NCBI GenBank assembly: GCA_029939085.1
Contig: JAOZTQ010000034.1
Span: 1 to 10,135, forward strand
Direction of reading: 5' to 3'
DNA: 10,135 nt
DNA from: Candidatus Nanopelagicales bacterium
GTDB taxonomy: Bacteria > Actinomycetota > Actinomycetes > S36-B12 > GCA-2699445
The notes below the pieces were generated by a model. The model saw nothing but the letters and a program-made list of their open reading frames with translations. It was not told the origin of the DNA and did not search any database. The translations under genes and the position numbers were made by a program. How positions within the stretch are numbered: the first letter of the stretch is position 1; each line of letters begins with the position of its first letter. Shown piece by piece: positions 1-6,991 of this stretch.

Positions 1-494
1 CGGTCGTAGATCTCACAGACCCCAACGCCTCCGAGCAGAACGCCTCGATCACGCACCTCCCGGTTACAACTGACGCGAGCCCTGACTTGGGTCGCCCAGA
101 AGTGCGCCCCAAAACCTCACCGACCGGTCTGACACTGCGTGGGGCCTTCTTGGTCATGCTGTTGTCTTCCGTGGTGGCATGCGTCATCGGATTCTTCAGC
201 TCGGGAACTACCTCGATCCCCTCTCAGACAGGATGGGGGCTAGTCATCGGGACCCTAGTAGCCGCGCTACTCGTCCCAGCCCGCCTAAGTATGACTGTGG
301 TTTGGCTGCCTCCGCTGGTGGCCGCAACGACCGTCGTGCTCTTGGGGCAAATAACGCTGCTGGGATCTAGTTTGACCTTCGCCCGCGAACTTGCGATGGT
401 GGCGGCCGGATTGACTTCGCTGGCACCGGCGCAGTTACTCAGCGTTGGGGTGGCCGCCCTAGTACTCGTATACCGTCGACTACGCGCTCGCTGA
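1..494 (+). CDS. DUF6542-like four-helix membrane protein (5' end missing)
   Basis: This is the C-terminal part of a small integral membrane protein of unknown function. The frame is open from base 3 to the TGA at 492-494. The only candidate start inside is a TTG at 87 with no ribosome binding site, so the true start is probably left of the window. A polar, Pro/Thr/Asp-rich stretch is followed by about four hydrophobic helices. Counting from the TTG these lie at roughly 19-38, 47-63, 67-90 and 115-129, and the protein ends in a basic YRRLRAR tail. The LTLRGAF entry into helix 1 and the GTLVAALLVPAR segment resemble DUF6542 proteins, which in actinomycetes commonly sit next to ispH (lytB), as here. 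Its 3' end overlaps the convergent ispH by 15 bp. The family call comes from motif and context, not a search. Confidence 0.72.
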   Translation, partial: VVDLTDPNASEQNASITHLPVTTDASPDLGRPEVRPKTSPTGLTLRGAFLVMLLSSVVACVIGFFSSGTTSIPSQTGWGLVIGTLVAALLVPARLSMTVVWLPPLVAATTVVLLGQITLLGSSLTFARELAMVAAGLTSLAPAQLLSVGVAALVLVYRRLRAR

Positions 495-1445
495 GTCGTC
501 GCGGCCGCGTCGCAACTCTTTCGGCAACGAGAACGTCAACGTTTCCCGGGTGGTTTCCACTTCTTCGACATCGGCGAAATGTCGCTCAGCTAGCCACTGC
601 AGGACCTCTTGAACGAGTACATCGGGCACAGATGCACCGCTAGTCACGCCAACGGTTGCGACGTTCTCAAGGATTGATTCATCTAGTTCGCCAGCGTTAT
701 CGACTCGGACTGCTCGATCTGCACCCGCTTGTTCGCCGACTTCCGCCAATCGCACACTGTTTGATGAGTTCAGCGATCCGACCACAATAAGCAGATCGCA
801 ATCGGGGGCGATTTGCTTCACCACTTGCTGACGATTTTGGGTCGCGTAACAAATATCGTCACTGGGTGGATCAATCAGGTTGGGATAGCGGTCCCGAAGG
901 ACCTCGACCGTCTCCATCGTCTCATCTACCGAAAGCGTGGTTTGCGACAACCAGGCTACTTTGCCTTCTCGAATTTCAACTTCCTTGGCATGCTCCGGAT
1001 TGTCGACAATCGTGATGTGATCGGGTGCCTCACCCGAGGTACCGACCACTTCCTCGTGACCCTCGTGCCCGATGAGCAAGATCTGATAATCCTCGCGGGC
1101 GTATCGCTTGGCTTCGTTGTGCACCTTAGTAACCAGCGGACAAGTTGCGTCAATGGCCATCAAGTTTCGTTGTTTTGCTTCTTCGTAGACTTGTGGCGCC
1201 ACACCATGGGCTGAGAAGACAACAATCGAGCCCTCCGGCACCTCTTCATTTTCCTCAACAAACGTGACGCCCTTAGCTTCGAGTGACTCGACTACATGAC
1301 GGTTATGCACAATCTCCTTGCGCACGTAAATTGGCGGTCCGTACTTGGCCAGCGCCTCCTCAACGGTGTCTACTGCACGCTCAACGCCCGCGCAGTATCC
1401 GCGCGGGGATGCGAGAAGGACTTTTCGGCTTTTTTCTGCTGCCAT
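480..1445 (-). CDS. ispH: 4-hydroxy-3-methylbut-2-enyl diphosphate reductase (IspH/LytB)
   Basis: IspH catalyses the last step of the MEP pathway. This cytoplasmic [4Fe-4S] enzyme reduces HMBPP to IPP and DMAPP. The 321-residue protein is full length. The three cluster-ligand cysteines are visible at C18 (RGYCAGV), C102 (DATCPLV) and C199 (DDICYATQNRQ). Substrate-site residues are H47 (EIVHN), H80 (SAHGV), the H130-E-E132 motif that corresponds to HPE in E. coli, T169/T170 (SQTTLS), S227-S228-N229 (GSLNSSNS) and S272 (SGASVPD). The C-terminal 25 residues are charged and variable. The ATG at 1445 has no Shine-Dalgarno sequence; TAAGAT ends 6 nt upstream, suggesting a leaderless mRNA. It is divergent from xseA and overlaps the 3' end of the DUF6542 gene. 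Its product supplies the allylic and homoallylic precursors used by prenyltransferases, including the one at 7008-7769. Confidence 0.98.
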   Translation of the reverse strand: MAAEKSRKVLLASPRGYCAGVERAVDTVEEALAKYGPPIYVRKEIVHNRHVVESLEAKGVTFVEENEEVPEGSIVVFSAHGVAPQVYEEAKQRNLMAIDATCPLVTKVHNEAKRYAREDYQILLIGHEGHEEVVGTSGEAPDHITIVDNPEHAKEVEIREGKVAWLSQTTLSVDETMETVEVLRDRYPNLIDPPSDDICYATQNRQQVVKQIAPDCDLLIVVGSLNSSNSVRLAEVGEQAGADRAVRVDNAGELDESILENVATVGVTSGASVPDVLVQEVLQWLAERHFADVEEVETTRETLTFSLPKELRRGRDDSASA

Positions 1446-1451
1446 GACTTA

Positions 1452-1457
1452 ATCTTA
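1452..1457 (-). promoter_or_regulatory. -10 element of ispH, leaderless type
   Basis: On the minus strand TAAGAT is followed by exactly six bases and then the ispH ATG. A transcript starting the usual 6-7 nt past the hexamer would begin at the start codon. No Shine-Dalgarno sequence is present and no convincing -35 was seen. Confidence 0.55.
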
Positions 1458-1472
1458 CGTCGAGAGCAACAC

Positions 1473-1508
1473 GACCGCTGCCACAGCGTTCTTTGGACCA
1501 CAGCGGTC
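1473..1508. repeat. Inverted repeat between ispH and xseA (possible operator)
   Basis: GACCGCTG (1473-1480) and CAGCGGTC (1501-1508) form a perfect 8-bp inverted repeat separated by 20 bp. A direct repeat CCACAGCG (1481-1488 and 1498-1505) is embedded in the same stretch. The right arm abuts the presumed xseA -10 (1509-1514). The left arm falls where the ispH -35 would be (about 28-35 bp upstream of its start). The placement suits a regulator acting on both divergent genes, but no known operator is recognised and chance is possible. Confidence 0.3.
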
Positions 1509-1514
1509 TAGCAT
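1509..1514 (+). promoter_or_regulatory. -10 element of xseA, leaderless type
   Basis: TAGCAT ends seven bases before the xseA ATG at 1522, and the intervening bases contain no Shine-Dalgarno sequence. Transcription would begin at or next to the start codon. Confidence 0.45.
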
Positions 1515-1521
1515 TCTGGTT

Positions 1522-2856
1522 ATGACCGCGCCCAACTCAGACGAAAACCCGGTGCCGGTCCGGCAGGCTGCCCAGATGCTCCGCGATTATCTCGGCCGAC
1601 TGGGAAATATCTGGGTCGAAGGTCAGGTTGCCCAGTTGCGTCGCCGACAGAGACAGGCCTATCTCACCCTGCGTGACACCGAATCGGAGATTTCCATACC
1701 TGTCGTCGTTGGGTTAGACCGCCTCGACGGCAGCGGCGTTGATACCGGCAATCGGATCGTCGTTGATTTGAAGTTGGAATACTGGAACACCAGCGGTCAG
1801 CTGCAATGGCGTGCGAGACAGTTGCAGCCACTCGGCGAAGGTGCCTTGCTACGGCAGTTGGCTGCGTTGAAGAAAACACTTGCTGCAGAGGGCCTCTTCG
1901 CTGACGAAAGAAAGCGTCCGCTGCCATTCGTCCCCCGACGAGTAGGTCTCATCTGCGGACGTCGAGCTGCAGCCCATGATGATGTCGTCACTAACGCCCG
2001 ACTTCGATGGCCCACAGTCGAGTTTGAACTGCGGGAAGTAGCTGTTCAGGGCGCCAAGTGCGTCCCCGAAGTCGTCGCGGCATTGAGTGAACTTGATCGT
2101 GACGAAGACGTTGACGTCATCGTCATTACGCGTGGCGGCGGTTCCTTTGAAGACCTGCTCGGCTTCAGCAACGAAGCACTGCTCCGAGCAGTCTCTGGAA
2201 GCAATACCCCGGTTGTTTCCGCGATCGGCCATGAGGAAGATAATCCGTTACTCGATCTGGTTGCGGATGTGCGAGCCTCAACACCCACGGCCGCCGGAAA
2301 GTTAATCGTTCCGGATGCGGAGGCAGAAATCGCGCAACTGAATCTGGCCACACGGCGCTTGGAGCGGACGATACTTGCTCAGCTCACCGGACAACAGACT
2401 CTCATGATGCAGCTGATTGAGCGACTGAACCGCGTCAGTCCGGCAGAACTACTCAATGAGCGCCGTCGTGAGATCACCGAGACCGTCCGCCGGATCTACC
2501 GGCTTACCGCCACCAGCCTCAGCACTGAGCAGACGAAGTTCAACGTTTTGCGGCAGCGACCAGTACTGGCTCGACCGGACGAAATGCTGCGACCCCTTCG
2601 CGAGGATCTACACATGCACATCGCATCACTGCGACGAGTTTCTTCCACCACTTTGGGCAACCGCCAGCAAAATCTCGCAGCAACTACCGCGAGGCTTGCA
2701 GCACTTTCACCGCAGGGCACACTTGACCGCGGCTACGCAGTAGTTCGACGACCAGATGGTGCCCTCATCACTGACGCGACTGACGTGAAAGCAGAAGAAC
2801 CATTTACCGTTCGGGTCCGCAGCGGCAGCTTCGCAGCCATTGTCGCTGAGTCATAA
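1522..2856 (+). CDS. xseA: Exodeoxyribonuclease VII large subunit (XseA)
   Basis: XseA is the catalytic subunit of exonuclease VII, which degrades single-stranded DNA from both ends to short oligonucleotides. It acts in the cytoplasm in mismatch and damage repair, in complex with several XseB subunits. The 444 residues match the usual length. An N-terminal OB-fold (about 10-104; IWVEGQVAQLR, YLTLRD) binds ssDNA. The nuclease domain follows, with VGLICGRRAAAHDDV at 141-155, ITRGGGSFEDLLGF at 202-215, VVSAIGHEEDNPLLD at 231-245 and VRASTPTAAGKL at 250-261. Residues about 265-395 look like a long helical region that would carry XseB, ending in LDRGYAVVRRPDG. The ATG at 1522 is supported by the -10-like hexamer just upstream rather than by a ribosome binding site. 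xseB follows after 23 bp, so the two are very probably one operon. Confidence 0.97.
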   Translation: MTAPNSDENPVPVRQAAQMLRDYLGRLGNIWVEGQVAQLRRRQRQAYLTLRDTESEISIPVVVGLDRLDGSGVDTGNRIVVDLKLEYWNTSGQLQWRARQLQPLGEGALLRQLAALKKTLAAEGLFADERKRPLPFVPRRVGLICGRRAAAHDDVVTNARLRWPTVEFELREVAVQGAKCVPEVVAALSELDRDEDVDVIVITRGGGSFEDLLGFSNEALLRAVSGSNTPVVSAIGHEEDNPLLDLVADVRASTPTAAGKLIVPDAEAEIAQLNLATRRLERTILAQLTGQQTLMMQLIERLNRVSPAELLNERRREITETVRRIYRLTATSLSTEQTKFNVLRQRPVLARPDEMLRPLREDLHMHIASLRRVSSTTLGNRQQNLAATTARLAALSPQGTLDRGYAVVRRPDGALITDATDVKAEEPFTVRVRSGSFAAIVAES

Positions 2857-2868
2857 CAGGGCGAATTC

Positions 2869-2874
2869 GAGGAG
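2869..2874 (+). promoter_or_regulatory. Ribosome binding site of xseB
   Basis: GAGGAG lies five bases before the ATG at 2880, in the short gap after xseA. It contrasts with the SD-less start of xseA and fits an internal operon gene translated from a leadered message. Confidence 0.8.
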
Positions 2875-2879
2875 AAAAT

Positions 2880-3122
2880 ATGGAAATCGATGAGGAACTT
2901 ACCGCGGTGATGGAAGCTAATCCAGCCGAACTCAGTTACGAACAAGCCCGAGATGGCTTGTTGAAGGTTGTGCACCAACTCGAAGAGGGAAACCCAACTT
3001 TGGAGCAGTCAATGCAGCTCTGGGAGAAGGGTGAAGAATTAGCCAGTCGGTGTCAGAAGTTTCTTGACGATGCACAAGCTCGGCTCGCTCAGGCCAAGGA
3101 TTCCGAATCCGAAAGTGAGTGA
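2880..3122 (+). CDS. xseB: Exodeoxyribonuclease VII small subunit (XseB)
   Basis: XseB is the non-catalytic small subunit that binds along the helical arm of XseA to form active exonuclease VII. The 80-residue protein is the standard size. The family core is clear: LSYEQARDGLLKVVHQLEEG (about 19-38), then LEQSMQLWEKGEELASRC (about 41-58), predicted to form a two-helix hairpin. The N-terminal 18 residues are acidic and the protein ends in a Glu/Ser-rich tail. The ATG at 2880 has a good GAGGAG site five bases upstream. It lies 23 bp behind xseA on the same strand, so equal-operon expression is likely. The stop at 3120-3122 is followed directly by an inverted repeat shared with the convergent DUF4245 gene. 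Confidence 0.96.
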   Translation: MEIDEELTAVMEANPAELSYEQARDGLLKVVHQLEEGNPTLEQSMQLWEKGEELASRCQKFLDDAQARLAQAKDSESESE

Positions 3123-3123
3123 T

Positions 3124-3161
3124 TGATTAGCTGCGCTGGCGGCCCTTACCTCAGCTAATCA
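3124..3161. terminator. Hairpin between convergent xseB and DUF4245 genes
   Basis: TGATTAGCTG (3124-3133) and CAGCTAATCA (3152-3161) are perfect 10-bp inverted repeats around an 18-nt loop. They fill the gap between the xseB stop and the convergent DUF4245 stop, which lies inside the right arm. Symmetry and position suggest a bidirectional terminator. There is no U-tract on either side, so it would be a non-canonical type. Confidence 0.5.
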
Positions 3162-3761
3162 TGGAGCCGCCGGAACATCGACGGGACGAAGTGTCGCTGC
3201 AAAAGACGCTAAGTCGCTCCATTCAAGTGTCCCGGTGACGATTGTGGTGACTCCGTTTTCGACCTGAACAAAGGAACGCTGAGTCCCGTCGCTACTAATG
3301 TAAGTATCCCAGCCTTCGACCGCGTCATTGAGGTCGGCTGGCACATCTTCCGCATCTTGTCCGCCCAAAGTCTGCTCTGAAATGAACTTGGAGTCGGTCT
3401 CCTGCGACTGAATAACCGCGGCGTATCCATCTGACGGTGTCACCCAGCCGTTAAACCAAACCGGATCATCACCCGACTCCGGCGTGGGTGAGAACCGAGC
3501 TGTTGTAGACCGCCAACCTTCTGGGACGTCGGGGTAGAGCACTGGGAAGTCAGCAGCGGCGGCAACTCCTATCGCGATGGGAGCTGAGTCCACCTCGCGC
3601 ACCGGATCCGGTGGTGGACGCCAGGTGACCAGGAGCACCAATCCAATGATGCCGCCAACTATGCCCATAGAACGAATGATGTCTCCAACCGTTTTGCGCA
3701 GCGGGCTCTTACCCTCTGCGGACGGCTGCGCCGGCACTTCGGCGACGGCAGGATCAGACAT
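3159..3761 (-). CDS. DUF4245 family membrane-anchored protein
   Basis: This 200-residue actinobacterial protein has no known function. A polar N-terminus (1-30) precedes one hydrophobic helix at about 31-47 (SMGIVGGIIGLVLLV), giving a single-pass anchor with the bulk probably outside the membrane. The body carries the DUF4245 pattern: a PVLYPDVPEGWRSTTARFSP stretch near 73-92, then WFNGWVTPSDGYAAVIQSQ, and near the C-terminus a WDTYIS segment and TTIVTGTLEWSDLASFAATL. No catalytic motif is visible. The ATG at 3761 lacks a ribosome binding site but has TAGGCT ending 6 nt upstream. In many actinomycetes DUF4245 sits between xseB and glpX/fum. Here it lies between xseB and fum with no glpX. Family assignment is from pattern and synteny. 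Confidence 0.85.
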   Translation of the reverse strand: MSDPAVAEVPAQPSAEGKSPLRKTVGDIIRSMGIVGGIIGLVLLVTWRPPPDPVREVDSAPIAIGVAAAADFPVLYPDVPEGWRSTTARFSPTPESGDDPVWFNGWVTPSDGYAAVIQSQETDSKFISEQTLGGQDAEDVPADLNDAVEGWDTYISSDGTQRSFVQVENGVTTIVTGTLEWSDLASFAATLRPVDVPAAP

Positions 3762-3767
3762 AATCTA

Positions 3768-3773
3768 AGCCTA
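3768..3773 (-). promoter_or_regulatory. -10 element of the DUF4245 gene, leaderless type
   Basis: On the minus strand TAGGCT is followed by six bases and the ATG at 3761. No Shine-Dalgarno sequence is present. An overlapping TTAGAT lies too close to the start codon to give a transcript that includes it. Confidence 0.45.
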
Positions 3774-3858
3774 CGGGTTCCCGCTGGATCCTGCCCTTAC
3801 TACACCTCGCGGCTCGTCAATCTGTCTACGCAATCACCAACGACAAAAGCGGAAGCCG

Positions 3859-3864
3859 TACCCT
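3859..3864 (+). promoter_or_regulatory. -10 element of the fumarase gene, leaderless type
   Basis: TACCCT is followed by six bases and the fumarase ATG at 3871. There is no purine-rich ribosome binding site at the expected distance. The sequence matches only the TANNNT consensus, so support comes mainly from its spacing being the same as in neighbouring genes. Confidence 0.4.
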
Positions 3865-3870
3865 GACAAC

Positions 3871-5535
3871 ATGGCTGAATTCGTTTACTCGCCTATGGTG
3901 CCCCTAGGTCCAGACGACACTGAATATCGGCTGCTTACCTCCGACGGAGTTGAGCAGGTCGAACTCGGGGGTGAAAACTTCCTGCGAGTTTCTGATGAAG
4001 CTCTTCGTTTGGTTTCCTTCCAGGCAATCGCGGATATTCAACATTTGCTACGTCCCGGTCATCTACAACAGTTGCGAAATATTTTGGATGATCCCGAAGC
4101 AAGCCCCAATGACCGATTTGTTGCGCTTGATCTCCTAAAAAATGCCAATATCGCCGCCGGTGGAGTCTTGCCTATGTGTCAGGACACCGGCACAGCCATC
4201 ATCATGGGCAAACGTGGCCAGCGGGTACTCACAACGGGACCTGATGAAATGCCGCTCTCACAGGGTGTGTATGACGCATACGCCCAACTCAACCTGCGTT
4301 ACTCCCAGATGGCACCCCTATCGATGTGGGAGGAAAAAAACACGGGGACAAACCTTCCCGCGCAGATCGATCTTTACGCAAATACCGATCCAGCAGATCA
4401 ACTTGCGTACAAGTTTCTAGTGCTGGCAAAGGGTGGTGGTTCGGCCAATAAGTCATTCCTCTATCAGCAGACCAAAGCCGTTCTCAACCCATCGTCTCTG
4501 ATGGAGTTTCTCGATCAAAAGCTACGAGAGTTGGGTACTGCTGCTTGTCCGCCCTACCACCTCGCCGTCGTCATCGGTGGCACGAGCGCTGAAGACAGTT
4601 TGCGAATGGCCAAGTACGCGAGTACTCGCTATCTCGACTCACTACCCACGACAGGATCTATCGCAGGACATGCTTTCCGAGATACCGAACTTGAAGGCGA
4701 GATTCTGCAACTAACTCGCGACTTCGATATCGGCGCACAGTTCGGTGGCAAGTACTTCTGCCACGACGTTCGAGTCATCCGTATGCCTCGACACGGCGCC
4801 TCAGTTCCGATAGCAGTTGCGGTGTCATGCTCTGCAGATCGACAGGCAAAAGCCAAGATCACACCCGAAGGTGTGTTCCTTGAGCAACTGGAAACGGACC
4901 CGGCTCGTTTTCTGCCAGATCGTGAGCCAGAGGCGTCCGAAGAAATAGTTCCCATCGACCTCAATCGTCCGATGACCGAGATCAGAGAAAAACTTTCTCA
5001 GTTACCGGTGGCCACACATGTCAGTTTGAGTGGGCCGATTGTGGTCGCTCGAGATATTGCACACGCTCGCATCAAGGAGATTCTCGATGCAGGTGGCGAG
5101 CTACCTAGCTATCTGAAGGATCACTGTGTCTACTACGCCGGACCAGCCAAGACGCCAGATGGCTTTGCCTCCGGGTCTTTCGGACCAACGACTGCTGGTC
5201 GCATGGATTCCTATGTCGAACAGTTTCAGCAAGCTGGTGGCTCATTTGTGATGCTGGCCAAAGGAAACCGCTCTAAGGCGGTCACAGACTCATGCCAGGA
5301 GTATGGCGGCTTCTATTTGGGATCAATCGGCGGGCCTGCCGCCCGGCTTGCGCAGGACAACATCACCAAGGTCGAAGTTATCGACTTTCCCGAACTTGGT
5401 ATGGAAGCAGTTTGGCGGATTGAAGTCCGTGACTTTCCTGCGTTTGTCATCGTGGACGATAAGGGCAACGACTTCTTCGCCGACAGACTGCGACCTGTTG
5501 CGCAAAAGATCCCCGTGGGACCACCGAAAGACTAA
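3871..5535 (+). CDS. fumA: Fumarate hydratase, class I (iron-sulphur)
   Basis: This enzyme reversibly hydrates fumarate to L-malate in the TCA cycle. It is cytoplasmic, dimeric and uses a [4Fe-4S] cluster, unlike cluster-free class II FumC. The 554 residues are full length for the single-chain form. An alpha-type domain (to about 365) carries the cluster cysteines C103 (LPMCQDTGTA), C226 (GTAACPPYH) and C320 (AVSCSADRQ), spaced as in E. coli FumA (105/224/318). The substrate motif is IRMPRHGAS (303-311), and glycine-rich KGGGSANKS lies at 187-195. A beta-type domain follows from about 366, with HVSLSGPIVVARD, SGSFGPTTAGRMD and GGFYLGSIGGPAA. The N-terminal YSPMVPLGPDDTEYR supports the ATG at 3871, which has no ribosome binding site. 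It is divergent from the DUF4245 gene and ends 7 bp from phoH. The cluster should make it oxygen-sensitive; whether a class II fumarase also exists cannot be seen here. Confidence 0.97.
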   Translation: MAEFVYSPMVPLGPDDTEYRLLTSDGVEQVELGGENFLRVSDEALRLVSFQAIADIQHLLRPGHLQQLRNILDDPEASPNDRFVALDLLKNANIAAGGVLPMCQDTGTAIIMGKRGQRVLTTGPDEMPLSQGVYDAYAQLNLRYSQMAPLSMWEEKNTGTNLPAQIDLYANTDPADQLAYKFLVLAKGGGSANKSFLYQQTKAVLNPSSLMEFLDQKLRELGTAACPPYHLAVVIGGTSAEDSLRMAKYASTRYLDSLPTTGSIAGHAFRDTELEGEILQLTRDFDIGAQFGGKYFCHDVRVIRMPRHGASVPIAVAVSCSADRQAKAKITPEGVFLEQLETDPARFLPDREPEASEEIVPIDLNRPMTEIREKLSQLPVATHVSLSGPIVVARDIAHARIKEILDAGGELPSYLKDHCVYYAGPAKTPDGFASGSFGPTTAGRMDSYVEQFQQAGGSFVMLAKGNRSKAVTDSCQEYGGFYLGSIGGPAARLAQDNITKVEVIDFPELGMEAVWRIEVRDFPAFVIVDDKGNDFFADRLRPVAQKIPVGPPKD

Positions 5536-5542
5536 TCGTCGA

Positions 5543-6856
5543 CTACCGACCGTCACTCAGCACATCGGTCACTAAAGCCGCGATGGCCGAACGTTCCGAA
5601 CGATGCAGCGTCGTGTGCGAAAAGAGCGGATGACCCTTGAGTTGCTCAATGATGGCTACGACTCCGTCGTGTCGGCCGACGCGAAGATTGTCTCGCTGCC
5701 CCACATCGTGGGTGAGAACTACGCGCGCGTCTTTTCCAATCCTCGACAGCACTGTCAGCAAGACATTCCGTTCCAATGACTGAGCCTCATCCACGATAAC
5801 GAATGCATCGTGTAACGATCGGCCTCTGATATGGGTCAACGGCAAAACTTCGAGCATGTCTCGACGCTGAACTTCTTCGATGACCGAAGGAGTGGTGATC
5901 GCTGACAATGTGTCGAACACGGCTTGCCCCCAGGGCGACATTTTTTCGTGCTCTGCACCGGGCAAGTAGCCCAAGTCCTGACCGCCTACCGCATACAGCG
6001 GGCGAAAGACCATCACTTTACGATGCTGTCCTCGCTCCAAAACGGTCTCCAGACCCGCGGCTAGCGCCAGGGCGCTTTTCCCAGTACCAGCCCGTCCGCC
6101 CAACGAGACGATGCCGATGTCTGGATCCAGCAGCGCATCGAGAGCTAACCGCTGCTCGGCGCTGCGGCCGTGCAATCCGAAGGCCTCTTGCCCACCTCTG
6201 ACCAGCTGGATCTTCTTTTCGGCTGTCACCCGGCCGAGGGCACTAGATCCAGGTCCGCTCAGGACTACGCCAGAGTTAATGAGGAGTTCTGATTCCGGTG
6301 GTACCGGGATCGCACCGTCCCGAAAAAGATCGTCAATATCTTCCGCAGAAACTGATAAGTCCTCGACTCCAGACCAACCCGATGTCACCACAAGCTCTGC
6401 TCGATATTCCTCCGCCGAAAGCCCGAGGACTGCTGCCTTCACGCGCATCGGGAGATCTTTCGACACAAGTACGACCTGAGCACCCTCCTGCTGCAGGCTG
6501 CTCGCTACCGAAAGTATTCGGGTGTCGTTGTCATTCAATCGGAATCCTGGTGGCAGCACCTTCGAGTCGGAATGATTGAGCTCTACCCTCAGGGACCCAC
6601 CGGCGTCTCCAATAGGAACCGATACATCAAGTCGACCGTGAGTGACACGCAAATCATCCAATAATCGCAACGCCTCGCGGGCGAAGTATCCGAGCTCGGA
6701 GTGCGTCCGTTTCGCTTCGAGCTCAGTTACAACGACTAGCGGTAACACCACCTCATGTTCCGCGAAGCGGGTCATCGCTCGTGGATCACTCAACAGCACT
6801 GAGGTGTCCAGAACATAGGTACGACGGTCAGCAGATTTGACGGCCATTTCGGTCAC
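5543..6856 (-). CDS. phoH2: PIN-PhoH family ATPase (PhoH2-like)
   Basis: This is a two-domain protein of the PhoH2 type, described in mycobacteria as an RNA helicase with ribonuclease activity. With a GTG start at 6856 it has 437 residues. The N-terminal PIN nuclease domain (about 12-145) shows its acidic residues in YVLDTSVLL (D17), TELEAKR (E46), LNDNDTRIL (about 108-116) and VSKDLPMRV (D134). The C-terminal PhoH ATPase has Walker A GGRAGTGKS (253-261) and Walker B FVIVDEAQSL (352-361), then VLTHDVGQRDN. The frame extends upstream to another GTG at 6919. I prefer 6856 because GAGGAGG sits five bases before it and homologues begin close to the PIN motif; an ATG at 6847 is also possible. It follows the cis-prenyltransferase by about 150 bp. 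No antitoxin-like ORF is evident upstream. Confidence 0.93.
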   Translation of the reverse strand: MTEMAVKSADRRTYVLDTSVLLSDPRAMTRFAEHEVVLPLVVVTELEAKRTHSELGYFAREALRLLDDLRVTHGRLDVSVPIGDAGGSLRVELNHSDSKVLPPGFRLNDNDTRILSVASSLQQEGAQVVLVSKDLPMRVKAAVLGLSAEEYRAELVVTSGWSGVEDLSVSAEDIDDLFRDGAIPVPPESELLINSGVVLSGPGSSALGRVTAEKKIQLVRGGQEAFGLHGRSAEQRLALDALLDPDIGIVSLGGRAGTGKSALALAAGLETVLERGQHRKVMVFRPLYAVGGQDLGYLPGAEHEKMSPWGQAVFDTLSAITTPSVIEEVQRRDMLEVLPLTHIRGRSLHDAFVIVDEAQSLERNVLLTVLSRIGKDARVVLTHDVGQRDNLRVGRHDGVVAIIEQLKGHPLFSHTTLHRSERSAIAALVTDVLSDGR

Positions 6857-6861
6857 TCGAG

Positions 6862-6868
6862 CCTCCTC
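6862..6868 (-). promoter_or_regulatory. Ribosome binding site deciding the phoH start
   Basis: On the minus strand GAGGAGG is followed by five bases and GTG at 6856. This is the strongest Shine-Dalgarno sequence near the gene and argues against the longer GTG start at 6919. A TANNNT hexamer (TAGGTT, minus strand, 6888-6883) lies just upstream and could give a short leader. Confidence 0.7.
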
Positions 6869-6991
6869 GGCGAGACATTTCGAACCTACGCCTGATCTCT
6901 CGATCACCGGTTGTGACACGCCGTCAAACGCAGATCGCAGCGCAAAGACCTAAGTAAGCGACCGGGATTCCGACCACGGCAGTTAGGTTGC

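Noticed and set aside
87..89. TTG as the start of the DUF6542 gene
   Set aside because: No ribosome binding site or TANNNT hexamer precedes it, and the frame stays open to the left edge with plausible residues. A start outside the window is more likely.
813..1214. 133-codon plus-strand frame opposite ispH
   Set aside because: It lies wholly antisense to an unmistakable ispH, has no ribosome binding site and its translation resembles no known domain.
1849..2351. Minus-strand frames opposite xseA (127 and 101 codons)
   Set aside because: They overlap each other and the conserved exonuclease VII catalytic region, and their translations are low-complexity Ser/Arg/Thr-rich strings typical of antisense frames.
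5548..5570. GACCG/CGGTC inverted repeat near the phoH 3' end as a terminator
   Set aside because: It has only five base pairs around a 13-nt loop, lies inside coding sequence and has no U-tract.
5908..6579. Plus-strand frames of 93-122 codons opposite phoH
   Set aside because: They are mutually overlapping, rich in Arg/Pro/Ser and opposite the Walker A and PIN regions of a conserved gene. Treated as shadows.
6857..6919. Longer phoH start at GTG 6919
   Set aside because: It adds 21 residues without similarity to the PIN domain and would place the strong GAGGAGG site inside the coding region.
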